Shown one piece after another: positions 9,934 to 20,648 of a stretch of DNA of 64,000 bases. Location: NCBI RefSeq assembly GCF_902167145.1, contig NC_050104.1, positions 109,999,849 to 110,063,848 of the forward strand. The letters are read 5' to 3'. The translations under genes and the position numbers were made by a program. A model generated the notes under the pieces. The model had not been told where the DNA came from, searched no databases, and saw only the letters and a program-made list of their open reading frames with translations. How positions within the stretch are numbered: the first letter of the stretch is position 1; each line of letters begins with the position of its first letter. This stretch comes from Zea mays (taxonomy: Eukaryota; Streptophyta; Magnoliopsida; Poales; Poaceae).

Positions 9934-11067
9934 CTATTTGGGGTCGAGCCCGGAACCGATCCGGATCTGCTTGGAGGCGTCGCCACTGGGGTCGAGAGGG
10001 ACGGCCTTGACCGTCTCCACTGGCTCGAAGTTGCCGGCATGGCGCTTCATGTCTGGCACCTCTTTGGAGAGGCTTTCCAGGTCGGCGATGAGGGCCTCGG
10101 ATTCGGCGAGGGCCTCGGCGTACTCCACGCACTCCACGTCGCATTCGAACGCGTGTTTGTACGTGGGGCCGACGGTGATGACCCCGTTGGGGCCCGGCAT
10201 CTTGAGCTTCAGGTAGGTGTAGTTGGGGACGGCCATAAACTTCGCGTAGCATGGCCTCCCCAGCACCGCGTGGTAGGTTCCTCGGAACCCGACCACCTCG
10301 AACGTCAGAGTCTCCCTTCGGAAGTTGGAGGGCGTTCCGAAGCAGACGGGAAGGTCGAGTCGTCCGAGGGGCTGGACGCGCTTCCCGGGAATGATCCCGT
10401 GGAAGGGCGCAGCACCTGCTCGGATGGAGGACAGATCGACACGCAGGAGCCCGAGGGTCTCGGCGTAGATGATGTTGAGGCAGCTGCCCCCGTCCATAAG
10501 GACCTTGGTGAGCCTGACGTCGCCGACGATGGGGTCGACGACGAGCGGGTATTTCCCCGGGCTCGGCACGTGGTCGGGGTGGTCGGCTTGGTCGAAGGTG
10601 ATGGGCTTGTCGGACCAGTCTAGGTAGACTAGCGCCGCCACCTTCACCGAGCAGACCTCCCGGCGCTCTTGCTTGCGATGCCGAGCCGAGGCGTTCGCCG
10701 CATGCCCACCGTAGATCATGAAGCAGTCGCGGACTTCGGGGAACTCTCCTGCTTGGTGATCTTCCTTCTTGTCGTCGTCGCGGGCCCTGCCACCCTCCGC
10801 GGGTGGCCCGGCCCTGTGGAAGTGGCGCCAAAGCATGACGCACTCCTCAAGGGTGTGCTTGACGGGCCCCTGATGATAGGGGCACGGCTCCTTGAGCATC
10901 TTGTCGAAGAGGTTGGCACCTCCGGGGGGCTTCCGAGGGTTCTTGTACTTGGCGACGGCAACAAGGTCCGCGTCGGCGGCGTCGCGTTTCGCTTGCGACT
11001 TCTTCTTGCCTTTCTTCTTGGCGCCGCGCGGAGTAGACGCCTCGGGAGCATCTCCCGATGGGCGTCC
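9934..11067 (-). pseudogene. protease region of the Huck-like element
   Basis: The frame is open between TAG codons at 11068-11070 and 9934-9936; both look like CAG to TAG changes. It begins with the basic end of Gag, then a zinc-knuckle-like CPYHQGPVKHTLEEC near 10880. The aspartic protease follows, with VLMDGGSCLNIIY as the active-site region (Asp-Gly-Gly in place of D-T/S-G), then FRGTYHAVLGRPCYA. The protease would process Gag-Pol. Confidence 0.85.
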
Positions 11068-13174
11068 CTAGGGCTGCTTGTCCTTTCGGAAGATAGCCTC
11101 GACCGCCTCCTGGCCAGAGGCGAACTTGGTGGCGATGTCCATCAGCTCGCTCGCCCTGGTGGGGGTCTTGCGACCCAACTTACTCACTAGGTCGCGGCAG
11201 GTGGTGCCGACAAGGAACGCGCCGATGACATCCGAGTCGGTGATATTGGGCAGCTCGGTGCGCTGCTTCGAGAATCGCCGGATGTAGTCCCGGAGAGACT
11301 CTCCCGGCTGCTGCCGGCAGCTTCGGAGGTCCCAGGAATTCCCGGGGCGCACGTACGTGCCCTGGAAATTGCCGGCGAAGGCTTGGACCAGGTCATCCCA
11401 ATTGGAGATCTGCCCCGGAGGCAGGTGCTCCAACCAGGCGCGAGCGGTGTCGGAGAGGAACAGGGGGAGGTTGCGGATGATGAGGTTGTCGTCGTCCGTT
11501 CCACCCAGTTGGCAGGCCAGGCGGTAGTCCGCGAGCCACAGTTCCGGTCTCGTTTCCCCCGAGTACTTTGTGATAGTAGTCGGGGGTCGGAACCGGGTCG
11601 GGAACGGCGCCCGTCGGATGGCCCGGCTGAAGGCCTGCGGACCGGGTGGTTCGGGCGAGGGACTCCGATCCTCCCCACTGTCGTAGCGTCCCCCACGCCT
11701 GGGGTGGTAACCTCGGCACACCCTCTCGTCGAGGTGGGCCCGACGGTCGCGATGATGGTGCTCGTCGCCGAGGTGGCCCGGGGCCGCAGGCGCGGTGTTG
11801 CGCGTGCGCCCGGTGTAGACCGAGGCTTCCCGCGTGAATCAGGAAGTCGCGGCATGAGGTTCCGAGGGGTATCCCTGCCTTCGGGAGGCAGAGCTCTCGG
11901 CCCGTCGGACCGCAGCGTCTTCCAGGAGATTCTTGAGCTCTCCCTGGATTCGCCGTCCCTCGGTGGTTGATGGCTCCGGCATCGCGCGGAGAAGCATCGC
12001 TGCTGCAGCTAGGTTCTGACCGACCCCACTGGATGCGGGTGGCGGCCTGACCCTGACGTCGTTGGCGACGCGGTGCTGGAAACCCTGGGGCAGGTGACGT
12101 ATTTCTCCGGCCGGGGGTTGGCCCGCCCATACCTGCCCGACGTCCCGACGGATCGGCTCAAGCGCTCCTGCTCCCTCGTCGAGCCTGGCCTGCGCCCCGC
12201 GGACTTGCTCGAGCTGTGGGCCGCGACCCCCCGTCGGAACGGGGACCACAGCTAGCTTCCGCGGGATGTCAGCGCGAGGCTAGGGAGATCACCGTCCTCC
12301 GGCATGCCGAGATGGTTGCCTTCGGAGGGATTCCCTAGCTCGACGTGGAAACATTCGCGGCTTGGGCCGCAGTCCTCGTCATCGAGGCTGCGGCTACCGT
12401 CGAAACAGTCGGAGAGGTAGTAGTCACATGCGGTAATGAAGTCCCGCATGGCACTGGGGTTGCCAAATCCAGAGAAATCCCAACAGATGTTGGGGTCGTC
12501 ATCTTCCTCTGACCCAGAGGGCCCGTAGGTCGAGACGTCCGTCAACCGGTCCCAAGGCGACCGCATGCAAAACCCCAGAGGGTTTAATCTCGCCTCTTTG
12601 AGAGCGCCCGCCAAAGCAAGGTCGCTAGGCGGGTTGAGGCTGAGTCCAAATGACGCAGGATGGGAATCGGTCGGTACCTTTTGGTCGACGAGCAGCGACA
12701 TAGTCACGTCGGGGACTGATTGCACCGCTGTCTCAAGTACGAGGGCGACGTCCTGCAAGCTCTCCGCGAGCGCGCTGGCGTCGTCCACTTACTCGGGATT
12801 GGCGTGTCGCGGGGAGACGGCGCTCGCCTTCGTCTCAAACGCGAGGTCGACGCCCGACGCGCCCCCCGTTGGAGCGCTGGGGACATCGACTCGCTCGACA
12901 GCCGATGAGGCGCGGCCTCCCGCTTGGCCTTGGTTGCCCCGCCTCCTCCTCTGTTGGCGGGGGAAGGACGGGGCGAGCTCGAATGTTGTTCTTCCGCCAC
13001 GCGGGGAAGACGTCGTCGATCCCGCCGCCGGCGGGCGGGCTGTCGGCCGCCATTGTCGTTGTCGCGCGGCGGTGGAAGGAGTATCATGTCGTAGCTGCCA
13101 TCGAAGGACACGAACTCAAGACTCCCGAAACGGAGCACCGTCCCGGGCCGGAGAGGTTGCTGGAGACTGCCCAT
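11068..13174 (-). pseudogene. gag of the Huck-like element
   Basis: Start ATG at 13172-13174 (MGSLQQPLRPG), 40 bases from the primer-binding site. The protein must be read in three stretches. The N-terminal Arg/Pro-rich part runs from 13174. A middle acidic part (STYGPSGSEEDDD) is in another frame from about 12786. A third frame starts near 12285 and holds the retrotransposon gag domain (TITKYSGETRPELWLADY through FSKQRTELPNITDSDV, about 11110-11650). There is an in-frame TGA at 11837-11839 and a TAG at 11068-11070. At least two frameshifts make it non-functional. Confidence 0.85.
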
Positions 13175-13214
13175 CTGGGGCTTGACGGGAAGCTGTTCGT
13201 CAACACGCAGCAGG

Positions 13215-13232
13215 CCCCTACCTGACGCGCCA
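13215..13232 (-). other. primer-binding site of the Huck-like element
   Basis: TGGCGCGTCAGGTAGGGG on the - strand, two bases after the 5' LTR end. It has the TGG start expected of a sequence complementary to a tRNA 3' CCA end. The tRNA could not be identified by eye. The 40 bases between it and the gag ATG (13175-13214) are the short leader. Confidence 0.65.
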
Positions 13233-13536
13233 ACTGTTGGCGTTTCGAGACCGGGGGGTCCCTAAGCCGACGAGTGAATGTCGCTGCGTGCCCCAGCCTA
13301 GATGGGTCGAGCACGTGGGCGACCGCGAAGGGGGGAAGCGAGGTGGCCGGAGACGGGCGTGAGAGAGGTGGAAATCCTGCGGCCTTCGTGTTCGTCCCGC
13401 GCCCAGGTCGGGTGCGCTTGCAGTAGGGGGTTACAAGCGTCCACGCGGGTGATGGAAGCGAGCGGCCCCAAGAGAGCGCCTGTCCTGTCCTCGTCCCCGC
13501 GCGGCCAACCCTCTCTAAGAGGGCCCTGGTCCTTCC

Positions 13537-13543
13537 TTTTATA
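13537..13543 (-). promoter_or_regulatory. TATA box of the Huck-like 5' LTR
   Basis: TATAAAA on the - strand, about 300 bases from the end of the LTR that faces gag. It is the best candidate for the element's own core promoter. Confidence 0.6.
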
Positions 13544-14043
13544 GGCGTAAGGAGTGGAGCCAGGTGTACAATGGGGGTGTAGCAGAGTGCTACGTGTCTA
13601 GCGGGGGAGAGCTAGCGCCCTAAGTACATGCCGATGTGGCAGCCGGAGAGATCTTGGCACCCATCTGGTGTGAGGTCGTGGCCGTCGGAGGAGCGATGGA
13701 GCCTGGCGGAGGGACAGCTGTCGGAGCGGTTAATTCCTTGCTGACGTCCTCCTGCTTCCGTAAGAGAGCTGAGAGCCACCGTCGTCACAGAGCATGCGGG
13801 GCGCCATCATTGCCTATATGGCGGAGCTAGCCAGATGGGACGCTGGTCTTGTTCTCTGCGGCCCGAGTCAGCTCGGGGTAGGGTGATGATGGCGCTTCCT
13901 GTTGACGTGGCTGGCTTGCGCCCTAGGTTGGGCGACGTGGAGGCTCCTCCGAAGCCGGGGTTGAGTCTGTCTTCCGTGGCCGAGGCCGAGTCCGAGCCCC
14001 TGGGTCGAGCGAGGCGGAGGTCGTTCGGCAGAGGCCAGGGCGG

Positions 14044-14267
14044 AGTCCGAGCCCTGGGGTCGGGCGAAGCGGAGTTCGTCGTCTTCCGGGATTTAGCCGA
14101 GTCCGAGCCCTGGGTCGGGCGGAGCGGAGTTCGTCGTCTTCCGGGACTTAGCCCGAGTCCGAGCCCTGGGTCGGGCGGAGCGGAGTTCGTCGTCTTCCGG
14201 GACTTAGCCCGAGTCCGAGCCCTGGGTCGGGCGGAGCGGAGTTCACCGTCTTCCGGGGCTTAGCCCG
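14044..14267. repeat. 56-bp tandem array, 4 units, in right Huck-like LTR
   Basis: Four units of the array that has seven units in the left LTR (1872-2264). Flanks are collinear with the left copy, so the number changed after insertion or by conversion. Confidence 0.93.
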
Positions 14268-14790
14268 AGTCCAAGCCCTGGGGTCGGGCGGAGCTTCCTA
14301 TGGTGCCTTTGGCAGGGCCTGACTGCCCGTCAGTCTCACTCTGTCGAGTGGCACTACAGTCGGAGTGGCGCAGGTGGCGCTATCCTTCTGCCAGGCCGGT
14401 CAGTGGAGCGGCGAAGTGACGGCGGTCACTTCGGCTCTGCCGGGGGGCGTGTGTCAGGATAAAGGTGTCAGGCCACCTTTGCGTTAAATGCTCCTGCGAT
14501 TCGGTCGGTCGGTGCGGCGATTTAGTCAGGGTTGCTTCTTAACGAAGGCAGGGCCTCTGGCGAGCCGGAGATGTGTCCGCCGTTGGAGGGGGGCCTCGGG
14601 CGAGACGGAAATCCTCCGGGGTCGGCTGCCCTTGTCCGAGGCTAGGCTCGGGCGAGGCACGATCGAGTCGCTCGAATGGACTGATCCCTGACTTAATCGC
14701 ACCCATCAGGCCTTTGCAGCTTTATGCTGATGGGGGTTACCAGCTGAGAATTAGGAGTCTTGAGGGTACCCCTAATTATGGTCCCCGACA

Positions 14791-14795
14791 CAAGG
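14791..14795. repeat. TSD CAAGG, right copy (Huck insertion)
   Basis: Matches 1057-1061. The pol frame of element A resumes at the next base. Confidence 0.95.
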
Positions 14796-17700
14796 TTTGG
14801 TCAAAGGACTTGGTAAAATTGCTATATCACCTGACCATTCTATTTCCAATGTTTTTCTTGTAGATTCTTTAGATTACAATTTGCTTTCCGTTTCTCAATT
14901 ATGTAAAATGGGCAACAACTGTCTTTCTACGGATATAGGTGTTACTGTCTTTAGAAGAAGTGATGATTCAGTAGCATTTAGGGGAGTGTTAGAGGGTCAG
15001 CTATACTTAGTTGATTCTAATAGAGCTGAACTCGACACTTGCTTAATTGCTAAGACTAACATGGGTTGGCTCTGGCACCGCCGACTAGCCCATGTTGGAA
15101 TGAAGAATCTTCATAAGCTTCTAAAGGGAGAGCACATTTTGGGACTAACCAATGTTCATTTTGAGAAAGACAGGGTTTGTAGCGCATGTCAAGCAGGGAA
15201 GCAAGTTGGTGTTCATCATCCACACAAGAACATCATGACGACTGATAGGCCGCTTGAACTACTCCACATGGACCTATTCGATCCGATAGCTTACATAAGC
15301 ATCGGCGGGAGTAAGTATTGTCTTGTAATTGTGGATGATTATTCTTGCTTCACTTGGGTGTTCTTTTTGCAGGATAAATCTCAAACTCAAGAGACCTTAA
15401 AGGGATTCTTGAGACGGGCTCAAAATGAGTTTGGCTTAAGAATAAAAAAGACTAGAAGCGACAACGGGACGGAGTTCAAGAACTCACAAATAGAAGGCTT
15501 CCTTGAGGATGAGGGCATCAAGCATGAGTTCTCTTCTCCCTACACGCCACAAGAAAATGGTGTAGTGGAGAGGAAGAATAGAACTCTACTTGACATGGCG
15601 AGGACCATGCTTGATGAATACAAGACTTCAGACCGGTTTTGGGCGGAAGCAATCAACACTGCTTGCTACGGCATCAACCGTCTCTACCTTCACTAAATCC
15701 TCAAGAAGACATCATATGAACTCCTAACCGGTAAAAAGCCAAATGTTTCATATTTTAGAGTCTTTGCTAGCAAATGTTTTATTCTTGTTAAAAGAGGTAG
15801 AAAATCTAAATTTGCTCCTAAGGCTGTAGAAGGCTTTTTACTTGGTTATGATTCAAACACAAGGGCATATAGAGTCTTTAACAAGTCCACTGGACTAGTT
15901 GAAGTTTCTTGTGACATTGTGTTTGATGAGACTAACGGCTCTCAAGTAGAGCAAGTTGATCTTGATGAGCTAGATGATGAAGAGGCTCTGTGCGTCGCGC
16001 TAAGGAACATGTCCATTAGGGATGTGTGTCCTAAGGAAACCAAAGAGCCTCCACAAGCACAATATCAACCATCTTCCTCCATGCAAGCATCTCCACCAAC
16101 TCAAGATGAGGATCAAGCTCAAGATGATGAAAATGAAGATCAAGAGGAGCCACCTCAAGAGGAGGACAATGATCAAGGGGGAGATGCTAATGATTAAGAC
16201 AAGGAAGATGATGACGGTCCAAGACCGCCACACCCAAGAGTCCACCAAGCAATACAACGAGATCACCTCGTGAACTCCATCCTCGGCGATATTCATAAGG
16301 GGGTAACCACTCGATCTCGTGTTCCTCATTTTTGTGAACATTACTCCTTTGTGTCTTCTATTGAGCCATACAGGGTGGAAGATGCATTAAGGGATTCAGA
16401 TTGGGTGTTGGCAATGCAAGAGGAACTCAACAACTTCACGAGGAATGAGGTATGACATTTAGTTCCACGTCCTAATCAAAATGTTGTAGGAACCAAGTGG
16501 GTCTTCCGCAACAAGCAAGATGAGCATGGTGTGGTGACAAGGAACAAAGCTCGACTTGTGGCCAAAGGGTATTCACAAGTCAAAGGTTTGGATTTTGGTG
16601 AAACCTATGCACCCGTAGCTAGGCTTGAGTCAATTCGTATATTACTTGCCTATGCTACTTACCATGGCTTCAAGCTTTATCAAATGGACGTGAAAAGTGC
16701 CTTCCTCAATGGACCAATCAAGGAGGAGGTCTATGTTGAGCAACCTCCCGACTTTGAAGATTGTGAGTACCCTAACCATGTTTATAAACTCTCTAAGGCG
16801 CTTTATGGGCTCAAGCAAGCCCCAAGTGCATGGTATGAATGCCTAAGAGATTTTATTATTGCTAATGGCTTCAAAGTCAGCAAAGCCGATCCTACTCTCT
16901 TTACTAAAACAATTGCAAATGATTTGTTTGTATGCCAAATTTATGTTGATGATATCATATTTGGGTCTACTAACAAATCTACTTGTGAAGAGTTTAGTAG
17001 GATTATGATTCAAAAATTCGAGATGTCTATGATGGGGGAGTTGAAGTATTTCTTAGGATTTCAAGTGAAGCAACTCCAAGAGGGCACCTTCATCAGCCAA
17101 ACAAAGTACATTCAAGACATACTCACCAAGTTTGGAATGAAGGATGCCAAGCCCATCAAGACACCCATGGGAACTAATGGGCATCTTGACCTCGACACGG
17201 GAGGTAAATCTGTAGATCAAAAGGTATACCGGTCGATGATAGGATCTTTACTCTATTTATGTGCATCTCGACCGGATATAATGCTTTCCGTATGCATGTC
17301 TGCAAGATTCCAAGCCGATCCTAAGGAAGTTCACCTTAGGGCCATAAAACGAATCTTGAGATATTTAGTTTATACTCCTAAGTTTGTCCTTTGGTACCCC
17401 AGGGGATCCGCTTTTGATTTAATTGGATATTCCGATGCTGATTGGGCAGGGTGTAAGATTGATAGAAAGAGCACATCAAGGACTTGCCAGTTCTTGGGAA
17501 GATCTCTGGTGTCTTGGGCTTCTAAGAAACAAAATTCTGTAGCCCTTTCTACCGCCGAAGCCGAGTACATTGCCGCAGTTCACTGTTGCGCGCAATTGCT
17601 TTGGGTGAGGCAAACCCTTAGGGACTATGGTTACAAATTAACTAAAGTTCCTCTCCTATGTGATAATGAGAGTGCAATCCGCATGGCGGATAATTCCATT

Positions 17701-17895
17701 GAGCATAGCCGCACTAAACACATAGCCATTCGGTATCACTTTTTGAGGGATCACCAACAAAGGGGGGATATCAAGATTGCATATATTAACACCAAAGAAC
17801 AATTAGCTGATATCTTCACCAATCCACTAGATGAGAAAACTTTTACCAAACTTAGGCATGAGCTAAATATTCTTAATTCTAGGAATTTTGATTGA
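14796..17895 (+). pseudogene. pol of element A: integrase, reverse transcriptase, RNase H
   Basis: One frame runs to the stop at 17893-17895 with only three internal stops: TAA at 15694-15696, TAA at 16195-16197 (both CAA in relatives) and TGA at 16453-16455 (TGG in relatives). Integrase: [13 protein letters not shown]...CSACQ zinc finger, then DLF (Asp), RSDNGTEF (Asp) and [11 protein letters not shown] (Glu). A long acidic linker (about 15940-16220) precedes RT, with KSAFLNGP and [10 protein letters not shown]. RNase [19 protein letters not shown] and LCDNESAI. The order PR-IN-RT-RH is Copia. All three stops are C-to-T or G-to-A changes. Confidence 0.92.
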
Positions 17896-18717
17896 TATTT
17901 TTGCACACATAGCTCATTTATATACATTTGATCAACTCTTTTTCATATGCTATGACTAATGTGATTTTCAAGTGTATTACATGCTAAGTCATAGATTGAA
18001 AGGGAATTGGAGTCTTCGGCGAAGACAAGGCTTCCACTCCACTCCATCGAATTATTCATCCTTCGTCGTCACTCCGCACCGCTCTCCAAGTTGGTATAAT
18101 CTTCACTCCTATATTACTTACCATAAGAGAAGAAAGTATGAAAAAGGGCTTATATTTCACTCACAAGTATCCGTTTTTGGCGATTCATGCCAAAGGGGGA
18201 GAAAGTATTAGCCCAAAGCAAAAGGACCGCACCACCACCAATTTCAAAAATCTTTCAAATTTGTATTAAAAGAAGGTTTTTCAAATGGTATCTTATTATT
18301 GATAGAATTTTCAAAATTGGTATAACCCCTTTCGAAAGTAATATCTAAAACCCTCTTGAACACTAAGAGGATAATTTCATTAAGGGAGAGTTTTGTTTAG
18401 TCAAAGAAAAAGCATTTGAAACAGGGGAGAGAATTTCAAATCTTGAAAATGCTTCTCAAAATCGTATTCATTTACCTTTGACTATTTGCAAAAGGATTTT
18501 GAAAAGAATTTACAAAAGAATTTGCAAAAACAAAACAAGTGGTGCAAGCGTGGTCCAAAATTTTAAATATGAAGAAAGCATCCATCCATATCTTATGAAA
18601 TGTATATTGGTTTCATTCCAAACAACCTTTGCACTTACCTTATGCAAACTAGTTCAATTCTGCACTTTTATATTTGCTTTGGTTTGTGTTGGCATCAATC
18701 ACCAAAAAGGGGGAGAT
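17896..18717 (+). other. 3' untranslated region and polypurine tracts of element A
   Basis: AT-rich non-coding stretch between pol and the 3' LTR. It carries several purine tracts of the same type (CAAAGGGGGAGAAAG at 18191-18205, AAGGGAGAG near 18383, CAGGGGAGAGAA near 18423). The last one, AAAAAGGGGGAGAT at 18704-18717, abuts the LTR. Multiple polypurine tracts here are a known mark of Sireviruses. Confidence 0.8.
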
Positions 18718-18912
18718 TGAAAGGGAAATAGGCTTACACCTTTTCCTAATTGATTTTGGTGGTTGAATTGCCCAACACAAATAATTGGACTAACTAGTTT
18801 GCTCTAGATTAAAAGTTTTACAGGTGCCAAAGGTTCACAACAAACCAATAAAAAGACCAAGAAAGGGTTCAAACAAAGAGAGCAAAAGACAACCCAAAGG
18901 CAGCCCTGGTCT

Positions 18913-19296
18913 GGTGCATCGGACTGTCCGGTGTGCCACCGGACAGTGTCCGGTGCACCAGGGAACCCATCTCCAAACTTGCCACCTTCGGGAATTCGAG
19001 AGGCCGCTCCGCTATAATTCACCGGACTGTCCGGTGTAGCACCGGACTGTCTGGTGTACCAAGCGGAGCAACAGCTCCAAGCGCCAACGGTCGTCTGCAA
19101 CGGCTACAGTGAACAAGAACAGTGCAGATTGCGCGCGCAGAGTCAGAGCAGACGTCAGAAGGCGCACCGGACAGTGAACAGTGACTGTCCGGTGGCCCAC
19201 CTGTCAGAAGCTCCAACGGTCGGAACCCAACGGCTTGGTGACGTGGCTGGCGCACCGGACAGTGTCCGGTGGCGCACCGGACTGTCCGGTGCGCCA
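18913..19296 (+). promoter_or_regulatory. dyad array and AACGG boxes upstream of TATA, element A LTR
   Basis: Several dyads built from half-sites CACCGGAC and GTCCGGTG (spacers of 1 to 3 bases, some copies mutated) lie 40-430 bases upstream of the TATA box. They are interleaved with CCAACGGTC/CAACGG boxes (for example TCCAACGGTC near 19211). The position suggests promoter elements. Confidence 0.65.
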
Positions 19297-19339
19297 TACG
19301 ACAGCAGCCCTCACCAACGGTTCTTTTGGTGGTTGGGGC

Positions 19340-19347
19340 TATAAATA
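19340..19347 (+). promoter_or_regulatory. TATA box, element A 3' LTR
   Basis: TATAAATA in the context GGGGCTATAAATACCCC. The same site is present in every Ji-like LTR of the window. It could drive transcription into the DNA at 19917 onward. Confidence 0.7.
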
Positions 19348-19942
19348 CCCCCAACCACCACACTTCAATGCATCCAAGTTTTCAGCCATCAAACCACATA
19401 CAAGAGCTCTAGACTTCATTCAAAGACACAATCAAAGAGATCAAATCCTCTCCCAAGTCCGGAATCACTCCAAACAAATTAGTGACTAGAGAGAGAGAGA
19501 CATTTGTGTTCATTTGAGCTCTTGCGCTTGGATTGCTTTTCTTCTTCCTTCTTTCTTGTTTCCAACTCAATTGTAATCAAGGCAAGAGACACCAATTGTG
19601 TGGTGGTCCTTGTGGGGACTTAGTGTCCTGGTTGATTGAGAAGAGAAGCTCACTCGGTCTAAGTGACCGTTTGAGAGAGGGAAATGGTTGATAGAGACCC
19701 GGTCTTTGTGACCACCTCAACGGGGAGTAGGTTTTCAAGAACCGAACCTCGATAAAACAAATCACCGTGTCATCCGCTCTTATTCGCTTGTGATTTGTTT
19801 TTGCCCTCTCTTTCGGACTCGTTTATATTTCTAACGCTAACCCCGGCTTGTAGTTGTGCTTCAAATCTATAAATTTCAGATTTGCCTATTCACCTCCCCC
19901 CTCTAGGCGACTTTCAACCATAATATAGACAGTAATACTAAC

Positions 19943-20492
19943 CTTGGTAGCTCTTCCTTTAATTATAGATTCTCCATTACAAATTTTGTAATTTTTGGAT
20001 TATGATCTAATTGACCCCGCTAGACTTCTAATTCCTTTACAAGGTTTTCCTTCTCTTGCAAAAGATATGCTTCGAGAGATAACTTCCTTGAAACAACCTG
20101 CTCCAGTCTTTTGATCCGTTCTTCATGAAACTTAGGCCTCATCTTGAAACCGCTTACCTCTTCTGTCTTTTTGAGCTGCCTGTGTGGGAACATAATATTT
20201 AAATCAGCAAACACATGGCTATCCATGCATGTAGATTTTTGCTTTAAGTGCTTTGAAGGTAGAGATGCAAAATCATGAAGAACTACATACCTATTGTTCA
20301 GCAGTCTGCTTTGCATCTATTACTGCCTTCAATTTGTGGCCTACTTGGTCTTCCCCCTCGATGACAGTGAGAATGGAGGTGACAACAGCAACACCAGCTT
20401 CCTAGCAACAGGTCTAAGACCACACGGAAGGGGTGGTAGAAATGGATCCCGACAACATTAAACTCTAGCAAGAGGCTCTTTGCTATAGACAT
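19943..20492 (-). pseudogene. kinesin-like (KIN-12 type) gene fragment
   Basis: On the - strand an exon at about 20179-19943 reads as a coiled-coil segment (RIKRLEQVVSRKLSLEAYLL) followed by RGQLDHNPKITKF, which resembles RNQVDRNPEVTRF of plant KIN-12 phragmoplast kinesins. It has an AG acceptor before 20179 and a GT donor after 19943. An upstream exon ends at 20291 (KLKAVIDAKQTAEQ) before a GT donor. Stop codons interrupt both, including TAG within the EVLRGQ-like stretch and a TAA after MENL. The match is from memory of the family. It is a broken partial copy with no motor domain in the window. Nothing is recognised at 20493-20648. Confidence 0.65.
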
Positions 20493-20643
20493 GTTCCAGA
20501 CATAATGTGCTCATTTTTAGCAGAAACAAATATTAAAAGAGCAAATATGTGTGATGCAAATATAACTCATAATTCAACCATTCCTTTACGAATAGAATCA
20601 TTCTTGTTTTCTTTAAGAACCCAAAAAGGCATAAATATTGAAG

Positions 20644-20648
20644 ACGGG
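20644..20648. repeat. TSD of element C, left copy (ACGGG)
   Basis: ACGGG before TGTTGGGG, paired with ACAGG at 39268-39272. One mismatch, compatible with a mutation after insertion. Confidence 0.7.

Larger units (their letters stand above)
1062..14790 (-). mobile_element. Huck-like Ty3/gypsy (Tat lineage) element, complete but defective
   Basis: A 13.7-kb element with both LTRs, a TSD, a polypurine tract next to the left LTR and a primer-binding site next to the right LTR, so it is transcribed right to left. Coding order is gag, protease, reverse transcriptase, two RNase H domains, integrase, then about 3.9 kb of non-coding DNA before the 3' LTR. LTRs differ at roughly 2-3% of positions by eye, apart from a tandem array. 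Coding regions carry several frameshifts and stops, so it is not autonomous. The name Huck comes from the LTR start TGTCGGGG and the GC-rich body, from memory. Confidence 0.85.
13235..14790 (-). repeat. Huck-like 5' LTR (genomic right), 1556 bp
   Basis: TGTTGGCG...CCCCGACA on the + strand; the fourth base differs from the left LTR (T for C). Read on the - strand this is the promoter LTR of the element. Substitutions against the left LTR are scattered throughout. Confidence 0.93.
1..19916 (+). mobile_element. Element A: Ji-like Copia (Sirevirus) element, left end off-window
   Basis: LTR retrotransposon read on the + strand in the order gag, protease, integrase, reverse transcriptase, RNase H, 3' LTR. 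The 5' LTR and the start of gag lie before base 1. It is interrupted by the Huck-like insertion at 1062-14795; removing that insertion (13,734 bp, a multiple of three) restores the pol frame. The 3' LTR (TGAAAGGG...GCGACTTTCA) and the adjacent polypurine tract fix the orientation. The Ji family name is from memory. The copy is dead: pol has three in-frame stops and gag has one. Its TSD cannot be checked because the left end is missing. Confidence 0.88.
18718..19916 (+). repeat. 3' LTR of element A, 1199 bp
   Basis: Begins TGAAAGGGAAATAGGC and ends CTAGGCGACTTTCA. It shares its ends and most of its body with the LTRs at 41604, 46524, 54495 and 55122 (some inverted). TATA box at 19340, dyad array upstream of it. 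AC-rich DNA with no recognised gene follows to the kinesin fragment. Confidence 0.92.

Noticed and set aside
9745..10623. 292-codon open frame on the + strand
   Set aside because: It is the mirror of the - strand protease region of the Huck-like element, which shows clear protease motifs; the + frame has none.
16000..16341. - strand frame opposite the acidic pol linker (also 50157-50438 and 58669-59010)
   Set aside because: Hydrophobic mirror of a Glu/Asp-rich coding region; recurs wherever the linker occurs.
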